NCBI GenBank assembly: GCA_003135575.1
Contig: PLCG01000057.1
Span: 1 to 17,708 of the forward strand
Length of the DNA: 17,708 nt
Direction: 5' to 3'
Source: Nitrososphaerota archaeon
GTDB lineage: Archaea > Thermoproteota > Nitrososphaeria > Nitrososphaerales > Gagatemarchaeaceae
Shown: one piece after another, positions 1-8,004 of the stretch
How positions within the stretch are numbered: the first letter of the stretch is position 1
Layout of the letters: every line of letters starts with the position of its first letter
Notes under the pieces: model-generated
The model's database searches: none
The model's input: only the letters and a program-made list of their open reading frames with translations
What the model was told of the DNA's origin: nothing
Translations under genes and position numbers: made by a program

Positions 1-1740
1 CAACTAATCCAGGAGGGTCCAGGAAAAGATGACGACGCTTCCGTGACGCCAGTAAGGTACGAAGTCACGGAGACGGTGCGGACCCAAGATGCGATTGGCG
101 ACCAGGCAATGGGCATCAGAGGGATTGCCGGCGCCTTGCAGCCTGCTGAAGATCACAATGGGAATTCAAATGTCGAAGCAGCGACGAATCATGCCGAAAA
201 TGACTCGGGAGAGCGCAAGCTTCGGGATGAAGCTTCGACGGAGCGCGTGTCGCTCAGGAAGGAGAGTGGTGAGCCCAAGCTTCTCGAAAAGCCGAATCGG
301 GACGGGTGGGAGGCCGGGGAACATGGACTGGCTAAGAATCAAGCTCAAGTTGATGCGACGGCAGAGACCGCGGTTGAGAAGAGATTCTCCAGCGACCCGT
401 CGCAGACCGAGGTTGCGTCAGATGGAAAAGAATTGCATGACCGCCAAGCAGGTTCTCGAGAGGGCATAGAGAATTCAGTCAGCAAGATTCCTCACTCGAG
501 GGGCGAGACTAAAGGCGTAGGCCTAGAGTCACAACCTAGTGAGGTATCAGAGGCCGTCAACTCACGGCCAAACAATCGCGAAACGAAAGCGGCTGACACA
601 ACAGAAGGCTTGAACACTCTTGGGGCCAGAGCTGAGGAGAAAGGAAACCGGCTACTCACAGCGCCCTCGAAGGAGCTTCCGGAGAAGCACATGGAATCAA
701 ACGATACTTCGTTTGTCGTCCATGAGACCAAGGGAGGTCCGTCTCACTACCTTCGCATACCGGGCGAGCATCTTGACAAATTTGGGAAAGACGAAATCCT
801 TGAAGCACGCGTCGTAAGAACGTCAGCACCAGAAAAGGAATTCTATCTTTACTCAAGTTCAAGTTATGCGGATCCGCACTTCAATATCTCCCACCTGAAC
901 CCAACTCCGCGAGAGTCATTTCGGGTATTGTCAATGAGGAAAGTCGGATTTCCAGATTTCGTGAGGGACTTCAACGAGCATAAACCCCGTACCTTTGGAA
1001 ATGTTACGCTCGCACATTCCGACGGGAAAGTCACCTTGAAAGTCGACAATCTAGCGGCGTCGGTTGAAAGCCCTAAGCTCAGCGCGCGTGGGCAAGGGCC
1101 GATTCTTGAAGGAAGTGTAATTCAAGGCACAAGCCGCGGTAACATACGAATCGCGAAAGAATCCGAATATTTCAGTCTCCACTTCGGAGACTACGCGACC
1201 AACCATCCCCGTATTGTTCACATGAAAGCCAAGGAATCATACATCGAGGTCGGATACGCGCAGAGTTCAAGTGAGCCAGACTATCGCACGAGACGGATTC
1301 CCGCCGTTTCCATCGAACCCGGGAAGGACAAATCTGGAAACGAAGCGAAGAACAGATTCACTGAGATAGACAGCAGCAATATGACAAAGAAGGAGATCAG
1401 GGCTTGGATTGACACTGAAGGCAACATCTATTCCAGGGGTATGGACGGCAAGTCGGGTCCCCAACTCGCTGTCACCCAGAAGCACAGGGAACCGTTGGAT
1501 GTCTTCGCAAGGAGTGTAGGAGAGTTGGGAGTAAGGTGCAAAGTCTCGCGGGATGGGCATGGATGTCATGTCGCTAAGATTACTGACACAGAAGGAGTTG
1601 CCAAGATAATCAAGGAGGTTGGGCCTTTCCGGACTCCTCAGAAATGCGAACAGGTGCGTCAGTTCGAAGAGATGTTGAAAAGAGAGAGAAAGGAAAGGAG
1701 ACGAGTGATAGAAAGGTCGAAGGCATTGTTGGACTTGTGA
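1..1740 (+). CDS. LAGLIDADG-type endonuclease-like protein with long charged N-terminal region (5' end outside window)
   Basis: The frame is open from base 1 with no stop, so the gene probably begins left of the window; the first usable start inside is GTG at 43. Roughly the first 220 residues are hydrophilic, rich in Glu, Lys, Ser and Arg, and probably disordered. A central part (about 710-1350) contains beta-rich stretches and the block RKxGxx[DE]FVR[DE]FNxxKP (925-987), which recurs in the protein at 9011-10627. The last ~115 residues (from 1381) look like a single LAGLIDADG domain. A helix ending WIDTEG stands for the LAGLIDADG motif with its acidic metal ligand, followed by QK..E.L, ..LG and PF..P.K signatures of LAGLIDADG_1. 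One motif would imply a homodimer. Codon use is more A/T-rich than in the helicase or ilvD genes. It lies 84 bp upstream of scpA on the same strand. The nuclease call is from motifs only; activity is inferred. Confidence 0.65.
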   Translation, partial: QLIQEGPGKDDDASVTPVRYEVTETVRTQDAIGDQAMGIRGIAGALQPAEDHNGNSNVEAATNHAENDSGERKLRDEASTERVSLRKESGEPKLLEKPNRDGWEAGEHGLAKNQAQVDATAETAVEKRFSSDPSQTEVASDGKELHDRQAGSREGIENSVSKIPHSRGETKGVGLESQPSEVSEAVNSRPNNRETKAADTTEGLNTLGARAEEKGNRLLTAPSKELPEKHMESNDTSFVVHETKGGPSHYLRIPGEHLDKFGKDEILEARVVRTSAPEKEFYLYSSSSYADPHFNISHLNPTPRESFRVLSMRKVGFPDFVRDFNEHKPRTFGNVTLAHSDGKVTLKVDNLAASVESPKLSARGQGPILEGSVIQGTSRGNIRIAKESEYFSLHFGDYATNHPRIVHMKAKESYIEVGYAQSSSEPDYRTRRIPAVSIEPGKDKSGNEAKNRFTEIDSSNMTKKEIRAWIDTEGNIYSRGMDGKSGPQLAVTQKHREPLDVFARSVGELGVRCKVSRDGHGCHVAKITDTEGVAKIIKEVGPFRTPQKCEQVRQFEEMLKRERKERRRVIERSKALLDL

Positions 1741-1767
1741 TGCTGTGCATGGCAGCACTCCTCTTTT
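1741..1767 (+). terminator. Possible transcription terminator after the LAGLIDADG-type gene
   Basis: Directly after the stop codon, TGCTG (1741-1745) can pair with CAGCA (1753-1757), followed by a pyrimidine run ending CTTTT. The stem is only 5 bp, and in archaea the T-rich stretch may matter more than the hairpin. Confidence 0.35.
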
Positions 1768-1777
1768 CGTGTCAAGG

Positions 1778-1785
1778 TTATAATA
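1778..1785 (+). promoter_or_regulatory. TATA-like box for scpA-scpB
   Basis: TTATAATA lies about 40-45 bp before the scpA start. An archaeal start point about 26 bp downstream would give a leader of roughly 15-20 nt. The box sits inside the compositionally foreign tract, so the inferred insertion would have replaced the promoter of the scpAB operon as well as the 5' end of scpA. Confidence 0.45.
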
Positions 1786-1824
1786 GAAGTCGGTAAACGC
1801 GGCCCATCCTTAGGGCGATTGGAG

Positions 1825-2619
1825 ATGGCAACTCGGGAGGGAACTAGGAATTCAGAGGGTAGAAAGGACTCGAGTGACAAGAAACTCGAGGACATATTGC
1901 GCCTGATTGAATTATGCCGCAATATCCAATCGAGTAGCGTTAACCCCTTTGAGGTGGACATCAGAGAAAAGCTCTTGGTCCTCAAAAGGCACCTGCCTGA
2001 GTGGAATGTAATTGACGTGATGCTGAAGGATTCAGAGGCGATGCAACAACTTGTCGCTATAGTAAAGTTGCAAGATCAATACATCAAACATCGAGCATCG
2101 GCTCTTTACATCGACCCGCTCCTCCTCGAGCTCAAGATACAGCTCATCTCCAAGGAGGAGCTAGCGGAGAGCTTTGCGAAATGCTGGCACCCCATCGCGC
2201 AGCTCGACCAGCTCACCCCAAGAGGGCTGGAGAAGGCCTTCGTCTACTGGAGGGAGCTCGTCCCATTCAGCGAGAGGTTCAAGAACCAGTTCGGGAACCC
2301 AGGCGAGTCGGCCGGGATGATCGGGCTGGACGAGCTCGAGTCGCTGAGCATCTTCACAAAGGAGGAGTTCGAGGCGAGGCTGAATGTCATCAACAAAGAA
2401 CTGGCCGACAGGTCCAACGGGAAGGAGATGGACTACCGGGAATTCATCAAGGGGAAGGACCCTGAGGAGACGGCGCTTCGAGGGTACCTGGTGGCGTTCG
2501 TGGTCACGGAGGGCAGGGCGACCATCAGGACCGCCCCGCTCACGGAGCAGATATTCATCTCGGTCATCCAGGGTAAGCCCGACGACGAGACGAAATCGGT
2601 GGCAATCGTGGTAAGATGA
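1825..2619 (+). CDS. scpA: ScpA-like kleisin subunit of an SMC condensin complex (hybrid gene)
   Basis: Predicted kleisin of about 264 residues that would bridge the heads of SMC and bind a ScpB-type partner in chromosome organisation. Visible signs are an N-terminal NPFEVDI segment, a helical LKDSEAM...KHRASAL stretch typical of ScpA, an acidic/charged middle, and a C-terminal winged-helix-like end (YREFIKGKDPEETAL...EGRATIRT...EQIFISV) matching the ScpA C-terminal pattern. ATG at 1825 is preferred over the in-frame TTG at 1819. Its stop overlaps the next start by 4 bp (ATGA), so it is co-transcribed with scpB. The gene is compositionally split: the first 94 codons have about half G/C third positions, while codons from about 2106 are nearly 90%. 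The reading frame stays intact. The family call is by pattern recognition and is fairly likely. Confidence 0.7.
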   Translation: MATREGTRNSEGRKDSSDKKLEDILRLIELCRNIQSSSVNPFEVDIREKLLVLKRHLPEWNVIDVMLKDSEAMQQLVAIVKLQDQYIKHRASALYIDPLLLELKIQLISKEELAESFAKCWHPIAQLDQLTPRGLEKAFVYWRELVPFSERFKNQFGNPGESAGMIGLDELESLSIFTKEEFEARLNVINKELADRSNGKEMDYREFIKGKDPEETALRGYLVAFVVTEGRATIRTAPLTEQIFISVIQGKPDDETKSVAIVVR

Positions 2620-3227
2620 GCGAAAGCACAAACCCGCCCCCAGCCGCATCCAACGCGACACAGGAAGCAGCCGCAGAGAGGGCCTCGCTAGACCGCAAGA
2701 CTAGGAAGGCCTTCCAAGTCCTTTTGATCCAACGGGGAAGGAACCCGGGAGTGAAGGGCTGGGAGATGCGGAGATATCTCGGTAAAGACTACAAGAAAAT
2801 CCTAGAGGTCCTCTCCGACGACCTGAAGCCCCTCGGGCTGGAGGTCCACCTGGTCCCGGGACCGGAGGGCACGGACGACTCGACCCGCTTCCTGCTCCGC
2901 TTCAGGGACCCGCCGACGCTCAGCGAGGCTGAGACCGCCGGATTCAGGATCGACGACCTTGCGGTCCTCGCCGCGACGATAGCGCTCGTCAACTCCAAGC
3001 AGGGGAGGATATCGAGGAAGGAGCTGGAGAGCTTCCTGAAGACCAAGTTTCCGCGCTGGAGGATCGACTACTCGGTCGACAGATACATCAAGCGCGGATA
3101 CCTCGACGTGGACGACAAGGAGCTCGTCCGGATAGGGTGGAGGACGCGCGCAGAGATAGACGAGAGGTCCCTGATGACGCTGATACTCGCGCAGGGGACG
3201 CAGACGAAGACAGCCGCGAGCAAATAG
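2616..3227 (+). CDS. scpB: ScpB-like (kite) winged-helix partner of ScpA
   Basis: A 203-residue, mainly helical protein. After a Pro/Ala/Thr-rich N-terminus (about 25 residues) come two winged-helix-like units: residues about 28-100 (starting KTRKAFQVLL) and about 110-175 (DDLAVLAATIALVNSKQGRIS, then RWRIDYSVDRYIKRGYL). Tandem winged helices are the hallmark of kite proteins (ScpB, MukE, Nse1/Nse3), and translational coupling with a kleisin supports the ScpB assignment. Codon use is host-like throughout, unlike the 5' end of scpA. The gene ends 11 bp from the convergent helicase gene. Sequence similarity to bacterial ScpB is not obvious by eye, so context carries much of the weight. Confidence 0.58.
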   Translation: MSESTNPPPAASNATQEAAAERASLDRKTRKAFQVLLIQRGRNPGVKGWEMRRYLGKDYKKILEVLSDDLKPLGLEVHLVPGPEGTDDSTRFLLRFRDPPTLSEAETAGFRIDDLAVLAATIALVNSKQGRISRKELESFLKTKFPRWRIDYSVDRYIKRGYLDVDDKELVRIGWRTRAEIDERSLMTLILAQGTQTKTAASK

Positions 3228-3238
3228 CGTCGAGCGCG

Positions 3239-6160
3239 CTAGCTGACAAAGTACCTGCGCCTGAGGGCATCCCGCTCGCCCTCTATCACGCAGTCGATAA
3301 GGTCCAGGCCCATCTCCTTCCTCTTCCGAAGGAGCGCCGAGACTTCCGAGAGCCTAATCCCCCTCCCGGCGATCACCCAGAGGGCGTCGTCGCCGAACTC
3401 GTTCTTGATTTGCGCCGACTTTTTGAGGATCTCGAGCACCCTTTCGGCCTTCCCGTGCATCAGCAGCCTGCTCCTGGCCTTCAACGCAGCGCCGAAGACG
3501 GTCTCGTAGGACTCGGTCGTGAAGCCTATCGAGTCGCTCTTCCCGCAGCGGGCACATTTCTCCGGCGCACCGTCTCCTACCCTTCTCAGCTCGACGTACT
3601 CCCAGCAGTTGGTGCACGCCGCGACAAGGAAGCTCTCCCGTATCCTCGCCTCCGTGGACTGGCGTATTATCGCGCGGAGCCTCTCAGGAGAGACTATCTC
3701 TCCCCTCCTGCTCACCTCCTCGAGCCCGATCCTCGCGATTGGCGACGGCCCTCCCTCCGGCTCGAGGACCGTTATCTCGATCTCCTTGCGCTCGATCTGC
3801 GAGACGATAGAATCCGAGGCGGCAGTGTCAAAGTCGTCGTGGAAGATGACGCTGAGCGCCTCCTCGTATACGGGGGTCCCTCTGAGAGCCTCCATCAGCC
3901 CCGAGATCGAGATGCTCGCGTAGTCCGCCTCCTTGGCGATAGCGCCGCACTTCTTCGCGACGTGTATCAGTCGCCTCTTGAAGATCCCAGACCGCTCCAC
4001 GGCGGCGCGGGCTAGCTCCTTGATGTCCTTCCCTGCGAGCTCCCTGATCACCGCTTCCACGAGCCTCGGCGAGGAGTCCACCTCAAGGATGATCCTGTAC
4101 GGGTCCTGGTGGACCGCGATCGATTGACCCAGCCTCTCGGAGATGATGTGCGCGACCACCCGGGCAAGCAGCCGGTTCACCCTGTGCCCGAAGGTCGCCT
4201 GGATCACCACATACTTGTCCCACTTTTCTATCGTGATGAGCCGGTCCGAGGCGACCGCGAGCCCGAGCGACACCTGCTCCTTCACCTCGCTCAGGGACTG
4301 GGTTATCGCGCGGTCACCGACAGGGTAGCGCTCGCGGAGAGACTCGACGACCGCCGTCTCTCCCTGACCGCCGCTGCCGAGGGCCTCTGCGTACTCCCTC
4401 CGTATCGCGCCGACCTCGAGCGCGACCGGGAGCGGGACCGGTATCTCGTCTCCTACCCAGCTCGGGACCGCGCCAGTGGGGTCGTCCTCCGGGGCGACGT
4501 AGACCTTGTTCTCGTAGATTTCGAGTATCCTCCAGCACCGGCCCGCCTCGACGAACTTCACCCCGATCTGCCCGTATTCTGAGACGAACGCCTCGTCGAG
4601 GACCCCTATCGCCCGGTCGCCCTCGGCGATGACGATGTATTGCTTCTCGTCGGGTATCATCGAGAGGTTCTCGAGGTAGTATTCGAAGAGCGGCTTGAAG
4701 TCCTTGGCCCGCCTGACCAGCCCGTCGTTCTCGGTGAAGAAGAGCAGCCTCGGGTACCTGTCTCGCATGTAGGTCAGATACTTCTGCAGCGTCTCGATGC
4801 TAAGTGTGGAGTAGGGGTACGTCTTCCTGAGCAGCGCATAGAGGTCGTCCAGTTTCCACGAGCTGGTCTCGATAAGCAGCCCCGCTATCTGGTGTATCGC
4901 GGCGTCGCTCGCGTTGCGGAACGGGAGGAGAGGCTCGAGCTCTCCTCGGAGCGACTTTCTGCAGAGGACCATCGCCTCGAGCGTGTCGTCGGAGTCTTGA
5001 GTGATGATTATCCCCCGCGAAATCTGGCCGATGGAGTGCCCAGCCCTCCCGATGCGCTGGATCAGCCTCGAGACTTGTCGCGGCGAGTTATATTGGATCA
5101 CGCAGTCGAGGAAGCCTATGTCGATCCCGAGCTCGAGGCTGCTCGTGCATATCACGCCAGAGAGCTTGCCCTCCCTCAGGCTCTTCTCCGTCGCCTCCCT
5201 GGTCGCCCTCGACAGGGAGCTGTGGTGGATCCCGATGGGGAGCTTCTCGTTCCAAACCCTGAACCGGTTCGCAAGCGCTTCCGCCTCCGTCCTAGTGTTG
5301 GTGAAGATGAGCGTGGACCTGTATTTCTCGACGATGTCTCGGATCGTCCTGAGCCTGGCGGCGACCTCGGGGAACGTGAAGATGCTGTCGGCGAGCGCGT
5401 TGTCCTCGGGAGTCGGCTCAGGCCTGACGACCGAGAGCTGGAGCATCTTCTCCACCGGGACGCGGACTATCTCGCAATCCCTCGACTCTCCCACCAGGAA
5501 CTTGGCTATCGTCTCGGGCGAGCCTATCGTGGCGGAGAGACCGATGAGCTGGAAGTCCCTCCCCACTGCGCGCCTCAGCCGCTCCAGCGCGATCGAGAGC
5601 TGGCTTCCCCTCTTGTCCTCCGCGAGCTCGTGGATCTCGTCCACGACCACCCACTTTAGCTTCAACAGCCCCTCCCGTATCCTCCTTCCCGTCAGCAGCG
5701 CCTGCAGCGTCTCGGGCGTCGTGATGAGGATGTCCGGGGGCACCATGCTCTGGCCAGCCCTCTCAGCTGCGCCGGTGTCGCCGTGCCTTACCCCCAGCCT
5801 GATGTCGAACCTCTTGCACCACCACTGCATCCTCTCGAGCATGTCCCTGTTGAGGGCCCTCAGCGGCGTGATGTAGAGGAGCTTGGTGCCACCGGTCCGC
5901 GCGAGGCCGTTCCTGATCATGTTGTCGAGTATTGGGAGGAAGGCTGCCTCGGTCTTCCCAGTCCCGGTCGGAGCCATGAGCAGCGCGTTGCGGCCCTCTG
6001 CGACGAGCGGGACGAGCTTCATCTGCGGGTCTGTGGGCGATGTGAATCCCCTCTCTTCGAGCGCTTTCAGGAGGGGCGGCGAGAATAGCCTCTGGAAGAC
6101 GTTTCCCTGGTCGCCACTGGCCTTGTCCTCGGTGAGACTCGCCTCAGGGGTGCCAGACAT
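3239..6160 (-). CDS. Lhr-like superfamily 2 DEAD/DEAH-box helicase with C-terminal zinc ribbon
   Basis: A 973-residue ATP-dependent helicase of the Lhr family, which acts in archaeal DNA repair and recombination. Motifs in order are Walker A APTGTGKT (63-70), DEIH (174-177), SAT (209-211), TLIFTNTRTEAEAL (283-296), the SLELGIDIG segment (341-349) and motif VI QRIGRAGHS (368-376). The C-terminal half has the length expected for the Lhr winged-helix and domain 4 region. It ends with a four-cysteine zinc ribbon (C849, C852, C869, C872) not present in every Lhr protein. The ATG at 6160 is clear. It lies 42 bp downstream of ilvD on the same strand, with only a weak A-rich element (about 6178-6186) as a private promoter, so it may be read with ilvD. 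Codon use is strongly host-like. Confidence 0.9.
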   Translation of the reverse strand: MSGTPEASLTEDKASGDQGNVFQRLFSPPLLKALEERGFTSPTDPQMKLVPLVAEGRNALLMAPTGTGKTEAAFLPILDNMIRNGLARTGGTKLLYITPLRALNRDMLERMQWWCKRFDIRLGVRHGDTGAAERAGQSMVPPDILITTPETLQALLTGRRIREGLLKLKWVVVDEIHELAEDKRGSQLSIALERLRRAVGRDFQLIGLSATIGSPETIAKFLVGESRDCEIVRVPVEKMLQLSVVRPEPTPEDNALADSIFTFPEVAARLRTIRDIVEKYRSTLIFTNTRTEAEALANRFRVWNEKLPIGIHHSSLSRATREATEKSLREGKLSGVICTSSLELGIDIGFLDCVIQYNSPRQVSRLIQRIGRAGHSIGQISRGIIITQDSDDTLEAMVLCRKSLRGELEPLLPFRNASDAAIHQIAGLLIETSSWKLDDLYALLRKTYPYSTLSIETLQKYLTYMRDRYPRLLFFTENDGLVRRAKDFKPLFEYYLENLSMIPDEKQYIVIAEGDRAIGVLDEAFVSEYGQIGVKFVEAGRCWRILEIYENKVYVAPEDDPTGAVPSWVGDEIPVPLPVALEVGAIRREYAEALGSGGQGETAVVESLRERYPVGDRAITQSLSEVKEQVSLGLAVASDRLITIEKWDKYVVIQATFGHRVNRLLARVVAHIISERLGQSIAVHQDPYRIILEVDSSPRLVEAVIRELAGKDIKELARAAVERSGIFKRRLIHVAKKCGAIAKEADYASISISGLMEALRGTPVYEEALSVIFHDDFDTAASDSIVSQIERKEIEITVLEPEGGPSPIARIGLEEVSRRGEIVSPERLRAIIRQSTEARIRESFLVAACTNCWEYVELRRVGDGAPEKCARCGKSDSIGFTTESYETVFGAALKARSRLLMHGKAERVLEILKKSAQIKNEFGDDALWVIAGRGIRLSEVSALLRKRKEMGLDLIDCVIEGERDALRRRYFVS

Positions 6161-6202
6161 TTACCAGAATCAGCCGCCTTTTTCTTTGTCCGAGTGGGGT
6201 TA

Positions 6203-7900
6203 CTATTGGCTGTATGGGTCGCCGGAGACGACGCAGACCGCCCCCCTCGACGCGGAGGAGACGAGCTTCGCATACTTGGCGAAGACCCCGTGCGTGTACT
6301 TGGGCGGCATGGGCTTCCACGCCTTCCTTCGGGTTGCGAGCTCGTCGTCAGACAGCTCCACGTTGAGCGACCGCTTCGCCACGTCGATGGAGACCATGTC
6401 GCCATCCTTCAGGAGGCCGATGGTCCCTCCCACCGCCGCCTCGGGGGCCACGTGCCCGACCATGAAACCGTGGGTCGCGCCCGAGAACCGCCCGTCCGTC
6501 AAGAGGGCCACGGAGTCCTTCAACCCCTGGCCTACCAGCGCAGCGGTGACGACGAGCATCTCGCGCATGCCAGGACCGCCCTTCGGCCCCTCGTAGCGCA
6601 CGACGACGACGTCGCCCGCGTTCACCTTCTTCTCCATGATGGCCTGGCGCGCGTCCTCCTCCCTGTTGAAGACCTTAGCCGGGCCGCGGTGCGAGTTCCT
6701 CGTCGAGCCTGCCGTCTTGAGGACGCCCCCCTCAGTGGCGAGGTTCCCCCTGAGAATCGCAAAGCCCCCGGACTTCCTGACTGGGTTTGTGATCGGGTGC
6801 AGCACATCCTGACCCGCGGGGAACGTGACCGTCGCCAGCCTGTCGGAGAGCTTCTCTCCGGTGACCATCCGCACATCGCCATGAAGCAGGCCCGCGTCGA
6901 GGAGCTGTTTCATCACAATCGGGACGCCGCCCACCCTGTCCACGTCCGACATCACGTACTTGCCGGCGGGCCGCAAGTCTGCGAGTTCGGGTACGCCGGT
7001 CCCGATCCTCTCAAAGTCGTCCATGGTAAGCTTGACTCCGGCCTCGAACGCGATCGCCAGGAGGTGGAGCACCGCGTTCGTGGAGCCTCCCATGCCCGCT
7101 ACGACAGCTATCGCGTTCTCGAACGCTTCCTTGGTCAATATGTCCCTGGGCCGAGTGTTGCTCTCGAGAACCTTCATGGCAGCCCACCCCGTGTCGTACG
7201 CGAGCTTAGCCCGCTGCTCGCTGGGGGCTACTGGAGCTGCGCTGTTCGGGACCGTAAGTCCAATCGCCTCGAGGGCGGAGGCCATGGTGTTCGCCGTGAA
7301 CATGCCGCCGCACGCCCCGTAGGTCGGGCACGCGTTGCACTCGAGCTCCTTGAGCTGGGCGACGGTCATCGTCCCCCTTGAAACCTGGCCCATCGCCTCG
7401 AAGACGTCTTGTATCGTCACGTCCTTTCCGTTCCACTCGCCCGGTGGGATGCTCCCTCCGTAGAGGTAGATGCTCGGGAGGTTCGTCCGCGCCATCGCCA
7501 TCGCGCAAGCCGGCTGCGTCTTGTCGCACCCACCAATGGTGACCATCCCGTCGAGCTGATAGCCCGTCGCGACCAGCTCCATCGAGTCGGCGATGACCTC
7601 TCGGCTGATGAGCGAAGCCTTCATCCCCTCGGTGCCCATCGCTATCGCGTCGTTGATGGCTATGGTGTTGAACTCGAGAGGTGTGCCTCCTGCGTCCCTG
7701 ACTCCCTTCTTCACCTGCTCGGCCAGCTCCCTCAGGTTGTAGTTGCAAGGCTGAGCCTCGATCCACGTGTTGGCAATCCCGATTATCGGCTTCTCAAAGT
7801 CCTCGTCCGTCAGACCGATCGCACGCAGCATCGCTCGCTGTGGGGTCCTCTCGATGCCCGAGGTCAGCCTGGCAGGGTGCCCCTTCCCAACTCTTTGCAA
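6203..7900 (-). CDS. ilvD: Dihydroxy-acid dehydratase
   Basis: Dehydrates 2,3-dihydroxy-isovalerate and 2,3-dihydroxy-3-methylvalerate to the 2-keto acids of valine and isoleucine synthesis, using an Fe-S cluster and Mg2+. The 565 residues are the family's usual length. Cluster-binding cysteines are in PCNYN (C52), GGCDKTQPAC (C125) and CPTYGACGGMFTANTM (C197), and the C-terminal GRFSGATHG motif carries the catalytic serine. The start at 7900 is TTG: no ATG lies in a suitable place, the next Met (about residue 24) would cut into the conserved IERTPQRA segment, and a TATA-like box lies about 34 bp upstream. It is divergent from ilvC, which makes the preceding intermediate, so both steps share one intergenic control region. 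Confidence 0.95.
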   Translation of the reverse strand: MQRVGKGHPARLTSGIERTPQRAMLRAIGLTDEDFEKPIIGIANTWIEAQPCNYNLRELAEQVKKGVRDAGGTPLEFNTIAINDAIAMGTEGMKASLISREVIADSMELVATGYQLDGMVTIGGCDKTQPACAMAMARTNLPSIYLYGGSIPPGEWNGKDVTIQDVFEAMGQVSRGTMTVAQLKELECNACPTYGACGGMFTANTMASALEAIGLTVPNSAAPVAPSEQRAKLAYDTGWAAMKVLESNTRPRDILTKEAFENAIAVVAGMGGSTNAVLHLLAIAFEAGVKLTMDDFERIGTGVPELADLRPAGKYVMSDVDRVGGVPIVMKQLLDAGLLHGDVRMVTGEKLSDRLATVTFPAGQDVLHPITNPVRKSGGFAILRGNLATEGGVLKTAGSTRNSHRGPAKVFNREEDARQAIMEKKVNAGDVVVVRYEGPKGGPGMREMLVVTAALVGQGLKDSVALLTDGRFSGATHGFMVGHVAPEAAVGGTIGLLKDGDMVSIDVAKRSLNVELSDDELATRRKAWKPMPPKYTHGVFAKYAKLVSSASRGAVCVVSGDPYSQ

Positions 7901-7930
7901 GAAAATCTAGAAAACTCGCGACTCCGGAGT

Positions 7931-7938
7931 TTTATAAG
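7931..7938 (-). promoter_or_regulatory. TATA-like box for ilvD
   Basis: On the minus strand this reads CTTATAAA, centred about 34 bp before the TTG start of ilvD, suggesting a short leader. It shares a roughly 100-bp divergent region with the ilvC promoter. Confidence 0.45.
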
Positions 7939-7967
7939 CGTAGTCATAAGAAAGCTGAGATTCTAGA

Positions 7968-7974
7968 CTTATAT
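7968..7974 (+). promoter_or_regulatory. TATA-like box for ilvC
   Basis: CTTATAT lies about 34 bp before the ATG of ilvC, nearly the same spacing as the ilvD box on the other strand. This part of ilvC is host sequence, so the inferred insertion left the promoter in place. Confidence 0.45.
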
Positions 7975-8004
7975 CTCGTCCTCGGGGCGGTGCCCGCGAA
8001 GCAT

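Larger units (their letters stand above)
1..2105 (+). mobile_element. Right-hand part of an inferred homing element replacing the 5' end of scpA
   Basis: This tract has lower third-position G/C than the DNA after it, and the change falls inside the scpA reading frame near 2105. It holds a LAGLIDADG-like gene, a hairpin with a T-rich tail, a TATA-like box and the first 94 codons of scpA. I infer that an element brought its own promoter and recoded 5' end of scpA, displacing the native 5' end to a site left of the window. The right boundary is placed by codon use (about 54% G/C at third positions over 94 codons before, about 87% after) and could be off by tens of bases. The left boundary is not visible, and no displaced scpA head can be seen here, so this rests on composition and on analogy with the ilvC insertion. 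Confidence 0.5.

Noticed and set aside
3137..7381. Long plus-strand open frames across 3137-7381
   Set aside because: They are antisense to the helicase and ilvD genes and have the arginine/proline/leucine-rich look of shadow frames in GC-rich DNA.
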